Source: Betaproteobacteria bacterium
Lineage (GTDB): Bacteria; Pseudomonadota; Gammaproteobacteria; Burkholderiales; Rhodocyclaceae
NCBI GenBank assembly: GCA_016234745.1
Contig: JACRAR010000078.1
Coordinates: 1-64,000 of the forward strand
Direction of reading: 5' to 3'
Length of the DNA: 64,000 nt
Shown here in pieces: positions 1 through 8,207 of this stretch (positions are counted from its first letter, which is position 1; each line of letters opens with the position of its first letter). A program made the translations under genes and the position numbers. The notes under the pieces are model-generated. The model was not told where the DNA came from. It saw nothing but the letters and a program-made list of their open reading frames with translations, and did not search any database.

Positions 1-71
1 CAGGTGCTCTTGGGGGCTTCGGCTTCGGCACTGTGGCTTTCGAAGGCTTCATATTTTGGAAGGGCGCTCAT
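1..71 (-). CDS. 5' end of an unidentified protein (cut by the window edge)
   Basis: An ATG at 71-69 follows an AAGGAG ribosome site with good spacing and opens a frame that runs off the window start. The 23 visible residues begin MSALPKYEAF and become Glu/Ala/Ser-rich. They are too few to assign a family. The strong ribosome site and the sigma-54-type promoter just upstream argue that it is a real, conditionally expressed gene. Confidence 0.6.
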   Translation of the reverse strand, partial: MSALPKYEAFESHSAEAEAPKST

Positions 72-119
72 GATGTTCTCCTTGAAGGTTACGATTTAAA
101 GTCTGCTTGACCTTCATTG

Positions 120-135
120 AGCATCAGCCGTGCCA
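120..135 (-). promoter_or_regulatory. Candidate sigma-54 (RpoN) promoter
   Basis: Read on the minus strand the site is TGGCACG, four bases, then ATGCT. The -24 element matches the consensus perfectly, the GG and GC are exactly 10 bases apart, and the -12 element differs from TTGCT at one base. The predicted start lies near 110, about 40 bases before the ATG at 71. It would drive the truncated gene at the window start and would need an enhancer-binding activator outside the window. Confidence 0.6.
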
Positions 136-314
136 GGGGCCGGGAATCGTGAATAAATACAGTTATATCAATTTGTTGCGGTGATACGGCGGTGTTCCGG
201 AGGCGAATGCCATCGGAGAGTTAGTACATTCGATTTATGCAGTGCTGCGCCGGGAGAAATGCGGCTATCCTTGCATATCAAGGAATTAGCAAAATCTGCG
301 GCCGCATGTTTTCT

Positions 315-1478
315 TTATCTGACTGAGCGTTTTGTTTTCCAACTGTATGCAAGTGTCGTCATCAGCGTGATCGCCACTGCGGGCAGCGCAAACATATTCA
401 GTGTTTCCCATCCTTGGCGCGATATCAGGAAACCTGAAGAGAGAGAGGTCAATCCCTGGATGGTGAACACAACGAAATCGTTCGTACCCTGTGCCTTGGC
501 TTTTTCCTCGCTGCGGTAGGTTTCTGTCAACAATGTAGTGCCGCCGATGTAAAGAAAATTCCAGCCGATGCCGAGCAGGAAAAGCGCCCACCAGAAATGC
601 ATGATGCTGATACCCGATAGTGCGATCGCGATACAGCCCGCCAGCAGTAACGTGCCAGTTGCGATGACGTTGAGGACACCGAAACGCTTGATGATGTCGC
701 CGGTAATGAAGGATGGTGCGAACATGCCAATGACGTGCCACTCCAGCACCAATGCGGTGTCAGCATAGTCGTGGTGGCAGATGTCCATTGCCAGAGGCGT
801 TGCGGTCATCAGCAGATTCATGACGCCGTAGCTGGTCGCGGCGGCGAGCACGGCGATCAGATATGCCGGCTGGCGAACGATGATGCCGATAGGGCGGCCG
901 GTACCGGCCTGTTCTTCCACTGCCAGGGGCGGAATGCGAAGACGGCTGACGCAAACGAGAGCAACCAGGGCAATCGCTGACATTGAAAGATAAGTGCCGA
1001 GAAAGGTTGGTTCGAGCAAGTCCCGCGTATGCGTGCTGGCCCAGGGACCCAGCACACCGCCGAGTATTCCGCCGGCGAGTGTGAACGAAATAGCACGACT
1101 CTTCCAGTTTGCATCAACGGCATCGGCAGCAGCGAAGCGGTATTGCTGACCAAAGGCAACGTACCCGCCGCACAGCACCGTCCCGAGGCATAGCACTGCG
1201 AAGCTGTGGTTCATGATCGCCAGGGCACAAACCAATGCGCCGACACAACCCAGGATTATTCCCAGCGAAAATCCACTGCGCCTGCCATAGCGGCGCATGA
1301 AAAGGGCTGCAGGCAGAGTCATGAGCGCACCACCGAGCACATAGGTCGTCAGTGGCAATGTCGCCAGGCCGGGATCAGGTGCAATCGCGCGTCCTGCAAG
1401 CCCCGTTACGGCGATCATGGTGACGCCGTGGGTCAGCATCAGGCCCTGGCAAAGGGCAAGTATGAAGATTTCACGCAT
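315..1478 (-). CDS. MFS-type transporter
   Basis: This 387-residue, very hydrophobic protein has the alternating long apolar and short charged segments of a roughly 12-helix major facilitator. The loop between helices 2 and 3 carries FMRRYGRRSG, matching the family's G-x-x-x-D/R-R-x-G-R-R signature. A central hydrophilic loop near residues 180-200 separates two six-helix halves. It acts in the inner membrane, probably in drug or small-metabolite export, but nothing in the sequence identifies the substrate. It starts 40 bp downstream of tRNA-Arg on the same strand, so readthrough from the tRNA promoter is possible. Confidence 0.8.
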   Translation of the reverse strand: MREIFILALCQGLMLTHGVTMIAVTGLAGRAIAPDPGLATLPLTTYVLGGALMTLPAALFMRRYGRRSGFSLGIILGCVGALVCALAIMNHSFAVLCLGTVLCGGYVAFGQQYRFAAADAVDANWKSRAISFTLAGGILGGVLGPWASTHTRDLLEPTFLGTYLSMSAIALVALVCVSRLRIPPLAVEEQAGTGRPIGIIVRQPAYLIAVLAAATSYGVMNLLMTATPLAMDICHHDYADTALVLEWHVIGMFAPSFITGDIIKRFGVLNVIATGTLLLAGCIAIALSGISIMHFWWALFLLGIGWNFLYIGGTTLLTETYRSEEKAKAQGTNDFVVFTIQGLTSLSSGFLISRQGWETLNMFALPAVAITLMTTLAYSWKTKRSVR

Positions 1479-1517
1479 GCAACAGTATGTCAGTCAAGCT
1501 CCAGGCTTTTGATTCTC

Positions 1518-1593
1518 TGGCCCGTCCGGAGGGAATCGAACCCCCGACAATCTGGTTCGAAGCCAGATACTCTATCCACTGAGCTACGGACGG
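1518..1593 (-). tRNA. tRNA-Arg (anticodon TCG)
   Basis: The minus strand folds into a 76-nt cloverleaf. It has a 7-bp acceptor (CCGTCCG with CGGACGG), a D arm GCTC/GAGT, an anticodon stem TCTGG/CCAGA enclosing CTTCGAA, and a T arm containing GGTTCGATTCC. The anticodon is TCG and the 3' CCA is encoded. It lies between the MFS gene and the bactofilin gene. Confidence 0.95.
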
Positions 1594-1643
1594 CTGCATG
1601 ACAATACCAGAATTGCCGGTATCTTTAATTGGCTCTTTCGCTT

Positions 1644-2762
1644 TTATCGATGATCGGCATGGGGTGTAAAACTGATCCAGGCACCGCTTTCGATGGTTTT
1701 CTGGCCCACCTTCTTGCCCTGGAACAAAATTTCAATATTGCGTCCCTTGATCACCCGGAATATGTCGTTCCTGCCAATCGCAATGCTGATTTTCTTTCCT
1801 TGGGGCACATCGATGGGCTTGCCTTCGGTTTGATCCTCGCGTTGCTTCTTGAGCAGGATTGCAGGCTCCTTGGCGGTTATCCAGAAAAAATCGTCAGGCT
1901 TGACGGGGTTGACCCCTTGCACAACGGTGATCTTCCCGGGATCGCCTGCGCTGCTTGGCGAGGAAGTCGGCTGAGCTTCGGGTGTTGCTTCCCCGGTCTC
2001 TGTGCTTGTTGCAACGATCCGCGCTTCTCTGCTGGTATCTTTCTGCGGATCGCTTGGTAGCGGAGCGCTCCCGATCGGTGCGGGTTGCGCTGTCGCGGAA
2101 TCCCTCATCGAAGAATCCGTCTTGAGCGCAAAATTGTTCATGGCCGATTTCTCGTCTGTGCCGAACGGCTTTATCTGGAGAAACATCAGCCCGATGACGA
2201 CAAGCAGGACGGCTCCCCCAAGGAAGTACCGGCTAAGAGTCCCCGTTCTTGTTTCTGGGGTACGAGTGCCCGTTCTTGTTTCTGGGGCATTGGCTAATTC
2301 CAAGCCGGGGTCTTCGAGGACAGGAACTTCCGTTTCTCCGCCACGATCGGACCGTTGAAATTGTTCTGAGTCGTGAGAGTAATCGGATGTCAAATGTCCT
2401 TCGATAACCCCCCCCTTGTGAATTTCGATTTCCTTGTAGAAGAGATCCCCGGCGATGCGGCCCTCTTGCTGAACCTGAATGGATTCCGCCATATGGGACG
2501 GACCCGACAAGCTGCCTCTGACGACGATGCGGGGAGATTTGATGGAGCCGGTTATCTTGCCCGATACGTCGGTGACGATAGTTCCATTCGGGTCCTCGTC
2601 GCAGGCAATGTCGCCAACGACATCTCCCTGGATACGCAATACGCCCGTGAATGTCACATTGCCGGCAATACGCATGGAGGCCCCGATCATGCTATCGGTG
2701 CGATTCTGCAATGGAAATGTTTTGAGTTTGCGCTCAGCCAATGACGTGACCTCTGTTGACAA
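1644..2762 (-). CDS. Bactofilin-domain membrane protein with a RodZ-like C-terminal domain
   Basis: Residues about 25-125 form a bactofilin (DUF583) beta-helix, with repeated short units such as RIAGNVTFTG and RIQGDVVGDI. Bactofilins polymerise into cytoskeletal scaffolds. A single membrane segment lies near 183-203 (FLGGAVLLVVIGLMFL). A Ser/Pro/Thr-rich linker follows, then a final ~90-residue beta domain whose ending (IEILFQGKKVGQ... WISFTP) resembles the periplasmic DUF4115 domain of RodZ. The frame opens with TTG directly after the stop of the upstream acyltransferase gene, so the two are coupled; the ATG at 2690 is an alternative start. The bactofilin call is firm, the RodZ-like call tentative. 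Confidence 0.7.
   Translation of the reverse strand: MSTEVTSLAERKLKTFPLQNRTDSMIGASMRIAGNVTFTGVLRIQGDVVGDIACDEDPNGTIVTDVSGKITGSIKSPRIVVRGSLSGPSHMAESIQVQQEGRIAGDLFYKEIEIHKGGVIEGHLTSDYSHDSEQFQRSDRGGETEVPVLEDPGLELANAPETRTGTRTPETRTGTLSRYFLGGAVLLVVIGLMFLQIKPFGTDEKSAMNNFALKTDSSMRDSATAQPAPIGSAPLPSDPQKDTSREARIVATSTETGEATPEAQPTSSPSSAGDPGKITVVQGVNPVKPDDFFWITAKEPAILLKKQREDQTEGKPIDVPQGKKISIAIGRNDIFRVIKGRNIEILFQGKKVGQKTIESGAWISFTPHADHR
2242..2287. repeat. Two-copy 27-bp coding repeat
   Basis: The block CCCGTTCTTGTTTCTGGGG occurs at 2242 and again at 2269, a 27-bp period. It encodes two copies of a nine-residue unit, PETRTGT(RT), in the cytoplasmic stretch just before the bactofilin's membrane segment. The period is a multiple of three, so a copy can be gained or lost without breaking the frame. 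Confidence 0.8.
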
Positions 2763-3917
2763 TCATAGACCATTTCGATTCGTGATCTGCTTGAACGGCA
2801 AATGATCCGACATCTCCGCCTGATAGTCCTGCACCGCGTTATCTTCGCGCCGGAAGAAGTCCTCAACCGTATCGCGCATGCGTGGATCCTTGATCCAGAA
2901 GGCGGACCAGGTGGGAACGGGTTCGAAGCCGCGCGCAAGCTTGTGCTCCCCCTGGGCGCCTGGCTCGAAGCGCCGCAAACCCTGAGTGATGGCATATTCG
3001 ATTCCCTGGTAATAGCACAGCTCGAAATGCAGTCCGGCACAGGCGATGTCCGTACCCCAGTGCCGTCCGAAGAGGGTCGTGGCGTTGCGATAGCACACCG
3101 CCGAGGCTACCGGCCGTTCTCCCAGATAGGCGACAAAGACCACCATGCGCTGCCCCAGGCCAGCGCCGACACGGCGGAAGAACTTGCATGACAAAGCCGC
3201 ATGGTTGCCGTAGCGGGTGAAGGTGTCGTGGTAGTGCCGATGAATCGTCGGCCAAAGCGCATCGTCGATCTCATCGCCGTGGCGAGTCTCGATGCGCAGT
3301 CCCGCGTCCATCACGCTGCGCCGCTCGCGTTTGAGCTTGGTGCGTTTTGCCGCCCGAAAGCCTGACAGGAAGTCGGCAAAATCGGCATAGCCCGGATTGA
3401 TCCAGTGGAACTGCACGCCGCGCCGCAGCAGCAGGCCGGATGCTGCCAGGAGGTTTCGTTCCGCTTCGCGGACGAACAGGCATTGCCAGGATGACGCGCC
3501 CGCCTGGTTCGTGAGTTCTACCGCAGTGGCTATCAGGGCAGCAGAGATGCGTTCACTGGCTGCTGGATCGGCCAGCAACCGGGGACCCGGGGATGGCGTG
3601 TAAGGTACGCCGCTCATCAGCTTGGGATAGTAATCCAGCCCGGCCTGGCGCCAGGCGGGTTCCCAGCTCCAGTCCCGGGAGAAGTCGCCGAACGAATGGC
3701 TGCGCTGATATAGCGGCAGGAGGCCCACCAGACGGTTATGCGGGTCGACCAGCCCGAGATGCATGGGGCGCCAGCCGAGACGCTCGCCCGCAGCCTGGGT
3801 GCTTTCCAGGGCGCCCAGAAATTCACGGCTGACGAAGGGATCAGCAGTGGTCTCCAGACGCTGCCAATCTTCCGCTGCCACATCCGCGGCGCTGTCAAAA
3901 ATAATCTGACGGTACAT
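2763..3917 (-). CDS. COG3146/DUF482 acyltransferase-like protein (FemAB/GNAT fold)
   Basis: At 384 residues it matches the COG3146 family, which is related to the peptidyltransferases FemA/FemB and the GNAT superfamily. Family-typical stretches are the N-terminal DPFVSREFL, LVGLLPLYQR, the central FRAAKRTKLKRER and the C-terminal RFEPGAQGEHKLARG. The family is presumed cytoplasmic and acyl- or aminoacyl-transferring; its substrate is not established. It starts at an ATG and ends directly against the bactofilin gene, suggesting a two-gene envelope-related unit. Confidence 0.75.
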   Translation of the reverse strand: MYRQIIFDSAADVAAEDWQRLETTADPFVSREFLGALESTQAAGERLGWRPMHLGLVDPHNRLVGLLPLYQRSHSFGDFSRDWSWEPAWRQAGLDYYPKLMSGVPYTPSPGPRLLADPAASERISAALIATAVELTNQAGASSWQCLFVREAERNLLAASGLLLRRGVQFHWINPGYADFADFLSGFRAAKRTKLKRERRSVMDAGLRIETRHGDEIDDALWPTIHRHYHDTFTRYGNHAALSCKFFRRVGAGLGQRMVVFVAYLGERPVASAVCYRNATTLFGRHWGTDIACAGLHFELCYYQGIEYAITQGLRRFEPGAQGEHKLARGFEPVPTWSAFWIKDPRMRDTVEDFFRREDNAVQDYQAEMSDHLPFKQITNRNGL

Positions 3918-3988
3918 GCATCCAGTCTTTCATTGACGGCGCGAAAAATCCGTTCCGCTGGCAATTACTGCAGTGAAGCCTCAAGTCA

Positions 3989-4132
3989 TTATGCCGATTT
4001 GAGAGCGATGACGTTGAAAGCCGGAATCAACTTGTGAAATCCCTTGAGGCTGCGTTCGCCCACAGGTTCCGCGACGACCCCGTCTTCGACATGGCCGAAA
4101 ACTTTCTGCGAGACCAGAATTTGTCCTGCATT
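3989..4132 (-). pseudogene. Fossil C-terminus of a class III adenylate/guanylate cyclase
   Basis: The minus-strand frame here reads NAGQILVSQKVFGHVEDG, then VVAEPVGERSLKGF and IPAFNVIAL before TAA at 3989. This is the last ~47 residues of a class III nucleotide cyclase domain, where (A/S)GQILVS and the closing LKGF-x-x-P-x-x-xNV block are diagnostic. No catalytic metal-binding Asp or other upstream part of the domain is present, and the frame upstream does not resemble a cyclase. It appears to be the remnant left by a deletion. Confidence 0.6.
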
Positions 4133-4224
4133 CGGAATCTGTTGGTTCCGCCCGAAATCAGCAATACGCCGCAGACCAGGGTCAGCAGCAACAGGAAGTG
4201 TTTGCCGAAAAGGCTCTTAGTCAT
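4027..4224 (-). CDS. Small ORF with one membrane segment, doubtful
   Basis: A 65-codon frame begins MTKSLFGKHF and has one hydrophobic helix (residues about 10-24, LLLLTLVCGVLLIS). From about residue 31 it runs out of frame through the cyclase fossil, so only the first ~30 residues could be native. It may be the surviving start of a small membrane or lipoprotein-like gene joined to the fossil by deletion. No good ribosome site precedes it. Confidence 0.25.
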   Translation of the reverse strand: MTKSLFGKHFLLLLTLVCGVLLISGGTNRFRMQDKFWSRRKFSAMSKTGSSRNLWANAASRDFTS

Positions 4225-4455
4225 GGATCGAGTTTCTTGACGTCATTCTACAGTTCGTCTTGATCTTGGTTCACCGCAAGAGGCAGCGAACGATCCTGAG
4301 ACGCTCAGGGGTACTTCGTGGGGCTGCGGCGAGCCTGGATTATGGCTGTTCCAGCGCTGCCATTGCGCGCATTAAAACTCCGCGAGAGTTCATCCCCATG
4401 CGTTTTTCGGTAGAATGTGCTGCTATTGCGCAGACCATTTGTCAAGGAGCCTTAA
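4225..4455. other. Non-coding gap upstream of the chemoreceptor
   Basis: No convincing gene is visible. The last part carries AAGGAG seven bases before the chemoreceptor ATG at 4456, and TAGAAT near 4413 could be a -10 element, but no good -35 box or sigma-28 pattern is seen. Confidence 0.4.
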
Positions 4456-6078
4456 ATGTTCCGATTCGCCGATACCAAGATATGGATTCGCCTCACCGCC
4501 GCAATTTCGATCATCCTGGTGATTGCGGGTATAGGTTGGCTAGTTTGGGAGAATTCGGTCAATCGACAAAACGCCATCGACCAGGCGCGCGATTTCTCCG
4601 TGAGCATGCACGATTCGACTCTGGCCGGACTGACCGCGATCATGTTTACCGATGTCCCGAACAGCACTTTCCTCGACCAGATCAAGCAACTCTCGGTGAT
4701 TCGCGACCTGCGCGTGATTCCCGGGGAGCACATGCAGGACGGCCTCGGCGACAACGTCAAGACCAAAACCCACACGATCACACCCGATGCCACCGAACTC
4801 AAGGTATTGCAAACCGGCAAGGAAATCGTCGAAGTCCGCTCGGATGAAAAGGGATCCTACCTTCTTGCGGTGCGACCGACGCCCAACCTGAAGAATTATC
4901 TCGGCAAGAACTGCACGTCCTGCCATAGCGCTCCCGAGAACAGCACCATCGGTGTTATCAGCATGAAAATATCCCTCGACAAGGTGGAGGCCGCCTTGTC
5001 CAGCCAGCGCGTGAAGTCTCTGGCCGTTGCGTTAGTGGTCGGTTTTCCGCTGTTGTTGTTCATCTGGTTTTTCATCCGCAGGGAGGTCACCACGCCGATC
5101 GAGCACATGACGCACAGTTTGCGCGACATCGCGTCCGGCGAAGGCGACCTGACGCGCCGCCTTGAGGTGCGCGGCAATGACGAGATCGGCCAGGCTTCCG
5201 CCGTATTCAACGACATGATGAACAAGCTCTCTTCCCTGGTGCGCCATGTCAGCGTCTCCGCCACCCAGGTTTCCAGCGCGGCGCGTGATCTGGTCGCGAG
5301 CGCCGAAAAAGTCGCCGTGGCGTCGAGAAGCCAGAACGACACTTCATCCGCCGCGGCCAGCGCCGTCGATCAGATGGCCGCCAGCATCGCCTCGGTGGCT
5401 CAGAGCGCCGACAGCGTGCGCGAAAGGTCGCACGAAAGCCTGCGACGTTCGGAGGAAGGCAATGCCAGCCTTTCCCAACTCTCTGCCGGTGTCGGCATGG
5501 TCGAGTCTACGGTCCGGGAAATCGCCGAATCGGTCGGTCAATTTGTTCTCAGCACCGAGGCGATCACCAACATGACCCGCCAGGTCAAGGACATCGCCGA
5601 CCAGACCAATCTCCTCGCGCTCAACGCCGCGATTGAAGCGGCGCGTGCCGGCGAGCAGGGGCGCGGTTTCGCCGTGGTGGCGGACGAAGTGCGCAAGCTG
5701 GCCGAGAAATCTTCCTCTTCCGCCAGCGAAATCGATGCCATTACGCGCACCCTCGGGCAGCAGTCCGAAGCGGTCAAGCGCTCCATCGACGATGGTTTGG
5801 TGCATATCGCCGCCAGCCGCGAATCGGTCGCCAATGTCGAGAGCATTCTGTCTGCAGCCAGCGGCTCGGTTGCGGAGGTTGGCAAGGGGCTCGATTTGAT
5901 TGCCGAAGCCACCGGCGAACAACGGCTTGCCGCTGCCAATGTGGCCAGCAACATCGATCAGATCGCTGCCATGGCCAACGAGAACGCCAACGCCATCGAT
6001 CAGACTGCCGCGTCGGCGCTGGGCCTGGAGTCGCTCGCTGAAGAACTGCAAGGTGCCGTGAGCCAGTTCAAGACTTAA
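4456..6078 (+). CDS. Methyl-accepting chemotaxis protein with a periplasmic haem-c motif
   Basis: The 540-residue protein has membrane helix 1 (about 11-31), a periplasmic sensor domain, helix 2 (about 189-207), a HAMP domain (to about 265) and a methyl-accepting signalling domain. The hairpin tip contains [16 protein letters not shown] (about 385-400). The sensor carries CTSCH at residues 153-157, a CxxCH site for covalent haem attachment, in a DUF3365/Tll0287-like setting ([10 protein letters not shown]). It should relay redox, oxygen or NO signals to CheA/CheW at the inner membrane. A strong ribosome site (AAGGAG) fixes the start. No che genes are nearby, so it is an orphan receptor. Confidence 0.9.
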   Translation: MFRFADTKIWIRLTAAISIILVIAGIGWLVWENSVNRQNAIDQARDFSVSMHDSTLAGLTAIMFTDVPNSTFLDQIKQLSVIRDLRVIPGEHMQDGLGDNVKTKTHTITPDATELKVLQTGKEIVEVRSDEKGSYLLAVRPTPNLKNYLGKNCTSCHSAPENSTIGVISMKISLDKVEAALSSQRVKSLAVALVVGFPLLLFIWFFIRREVTTPIEHMTHSLRDIASGEGDLTRRLEVRGNDEIGQASAVFNDMMNKLSSLVRHVSVSATQVSSAARDLVASAEKVAVASRSQNDTSSAAASAVDQMAASIASVAQSADSVRERSHESLRRSEEGNASLSQLSAGVGMVESTVREIAESVGQFVLSTEAITNMTRQVKDIADQTNLLALNAAIEAARAGEQGRGFAVVADEVRKLAEKSSSSASEIDAITRTLGQQSEAVKRSIDDGLVHIAASRESVANVESILSAASGSVAEVGKGLDLIAEATGEQRLAAANVASNIDQIAAMANENANAIDQTAASALGLESLAEELQGAVSQFKT

Positions 6079-6140
6079 ATTTATTTCAAGATTAACTAAG
6101 CCACGCATTTCCGATAGACCCTACTTCCTGCGATCAACTC

Positions 6141-8186
6141 ATGCCAAAAACTGAATCGATCCGCACCGTCGCCCTGGTTGGCCACGGCGGTGCCGGCAAA
6201 ACCACTCTGGCCGAGACCCTGCTGTTCCGCGCCGGTGCCATCAAAACCCAGGGTGTTGTGGAAAAGGGCAACACCGTCTGCGATTTCGATCCACAGGAAA
6301 AAGCCGCCGGTTATTCGCTGAATTCCTCTCTGGTCCATTTCGATTGGCAGGATGTGCAAGTACATCTGATCGATACGCCCGGCTATCCGGATTTTGCCGG
6401 CCAGGCCATCGCTGCACTGGCAGCCGTGGATACGGCACTGATCGTGGTCAATGCCCAGACCGGCGTCGAGTTGTCGACTGTGCGCATGATGAAATGGGCA
6501 GCGGCACGCAACCTGTGCCGGATGATCGTGATCAACAAAATAGATGCCGAAAATGTCGATTTGCCTGCCCTGGTTGCGGATATTCGCGAGCGCTTTGGCA
6601 ATGAATGCATGTTGCTGGATCTGCCCGCGCACAACAGCAGCGAAGTGGTCGAAGTGCTGGAGCACACTGCCGGCGATGCGGATTTCGAATCGGTGGCGGC
6701 TGCCCATCGCGCCCTGATCGACCAGATCGTCGAGGAAGACGAGGATCTGCTGGCGCGCTATCTTGAGGATGGACAGGATCCTTCGCCCGAGGAACTGCAT
6801 GAGCCTTTCGAACGCGCTTTGCGAGAAGGCCACCTGATCCCGATCATGTTCGTCTCGGCCAAGACCGGTGCCGGTGTATCCGAACTGCTGCATGTCCTGG
6901 AAAAGCTTGCGCCCAACCCCAGGGAGGGCAACCCGCCACCCTTCTTCAAGGGGGAGTTGGGCGATACGACCGAGGAATTCCATGCCGATCCTGACGCGGG
7001 CAAGCATGTGCTGGCGCACGTCTTCAAGGTTGTGGTCGACCCTTATCTGGGCAAGATCGGCATTTTCCGCGTCCATCAGGGCACCATCCGCAAGGACGCG
7101 CAACTGTTTGTCGGCTCGGGGCGACGCCCTTTCAAGGCCGGGCATCTCTACAAGCTGCAAGGCAAGGACAGCATTGAGGTGAACGAGTTGTTGCCGGGCG
7201 ACCTGGGTGCGATCGCCAAGGTCGAGGAAATGGAATTCGATGCCGTGCTGCATGATTCACACGACGAAGACAATATCCATCTCAAGCCCCTTGAATTTCC
7301 CCAACCCATGCAAGGCCTGGCGGTGGAGACCAAGAAGAAGGGCGACGAGCAGCGTCTCTTCGATATCCTGCACAAGCTTGAACTCGAGGATCCCTGCTTC
7401 GTCGTCGAACGTCACCCAACCAACAACGAGACGGTAATCCGGGGCCTAGGCGAAATGCATTTGCGCAGCAAGCTCGAGAAAATGTCGAACCAGTTCAAGC
7501 TCGAGATCGGCACTGCGCCGCCGAGCATTCCCTACCGCGAAACCATCACCAAGAAAGCCGACGCGACCTATCGCCACAAGAAACAAAGCGGCGGTGCAGG
7601 CCAATTCGGCGAAGTGGCGCTGCGTGTCGAGCCCTTGCCGCGCGGCGCCGGCTTCGAGTTTGTCGACGAAGTCAAAGGCGGCACCATTCCGACCGTGTTC
7701 ATTCCGGCCGTGGAAAAAGGCGTGCGCATGGCCCTCGAGTCGGGCGTCATCGCCGGGCAGCAGGTCGTGGACATGCGCGTTGTGGTCTATGACGGCAAGC
7801 ATCATCCGGTCGATTCCAAGGAAATCGCTTTCGTCACGGCAGGCAAGAAAGCCACGATGCAAGCGGTGCGCGATGCCGCGGCGATCATTCTCGAGCCGAT
7901 CGTCAATCTGGAAGTGACGGCGCCCGAGGCTGCGATCGGCGATCTGACCGGGGACCTGTCCAGCAGGCGCGGCCACATCAAGGGTACCGAAGGGCGCGGA
8001 CAAGGCTATGCGGCGATTTCCGGCGAGGTGCCGCTGGCCGAAATTACCGACTATCAATCGCGCCTGAAGTCGCTCACTGCAGGGCAGGGCAGTTATACCC
8101 TCGAATTCAGTCATTATGCCCCGGTGCCACCGATGATCCAGCAGAAGCTAGTGGCCCAGCACAAGGTGCAGGAAGAGGAAGACTGA
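6141..8186 (+). CDS. Elongation factor G paralogue (EF-G2/FusA2 type)
   Basis: The 681 residues show the full EF-G layout: G domain, domain II and domains III-V with GLGEMHL and the domain IV/V stretch GHIKGTEGRGQGYAAI. The P-loop GHGGAGKT is at residues 14-21 and NKID at 132-135. Switch II reads DTPGYPDF (78-85) instead of DTPGHVDF, so the catalytic His is replaced by Tyr, as is usual in the EF-G2 paralogue group. It stands apart from any str operon, consistent with a secondary translocase or ribosome-associated GTPase rather than the housekeeping fusA. Confidence 0.85.
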   Translation: MPKTESIRTVALVGHGGAGKTTLAETLLFRAGAIKTQGVVEKGNTVCDFDPQEKAAGYSLNSSLVHFDWQDVQVHLIDTPGYPDFAGQAIAALAAVDTALIVVNAQTGVELSTVRMMKWAAARNLCRMIVINKIDAENVDLPALVADIRERFGNECMLLDLPAHNSSEVVEVLEHTAGDADFESVAAAHRALIDQIVEEDEDLLARYLEDGQDPSPEELHEPFERALREGHLIPIMFVSAKTGAGVSELLHVLEKLAPNPREGNPPPFFKGELGDTTEEFHADPDAGKHVLAHVFKVVVDPYLGKIGIFRVHQGTIRKDAQLFVGSGRRPFKAGHLYKLQGKDSIEVNELLPGDLGAIAKVEEMEFDAVLHDSHDEDNIHLKPLEFPQPMQGLAVETKKKGDEQRLFDILHKLELEDPCFVVERHPTNNETVIRGLGEMHLRSKLEKMSNQFKLEIGTAPPSIPYRETITKKADATYRHKKQSGGAGQFGEVALRVEPLPRGAGFEFVDEVKGGTIPTVFIPAVEKGVRMALESGVIAGQQVVDMRVVVYDGKHHPVDSKEIAFVTAGKKATMQAVRDAAAIILEPIVNLEVTAPEAAIGDLTGDLSSRRGHIKGTEGRGQGYAAISGEVPLAEITDYQSRLKSLTAGQGSYTLEFSHYAPVPPMIQQKLVAQHKVQEEED

Positions 8187-8207
8187 CCCCGACGGGCGGG
8201 ATCTTCC

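Noticed and set aside
1206-1601. Plus-strand open frame across the MFS 5' end and tRNA-Arg
   Set aside because: It reads through the antisense of a tRNA and of a clear membrane protein.
6900-6970. NPPPFFKGEL in the EF-G paralogue, similar to translations of dispersed intergenic repeats
   Set aside because: It lies in the variable linker after the G domain, where Pro-rich sequence is normal, and no second copy occurs in the window.
5344-7253. Long open frames on the minus strand opposite the chemoreceptor and EF-G genes
   Set aside because: They are His/Arg/Gly-rich mirror translations of strongly coding plus-strand genes in high-GC DNA, with no domain resemblance.
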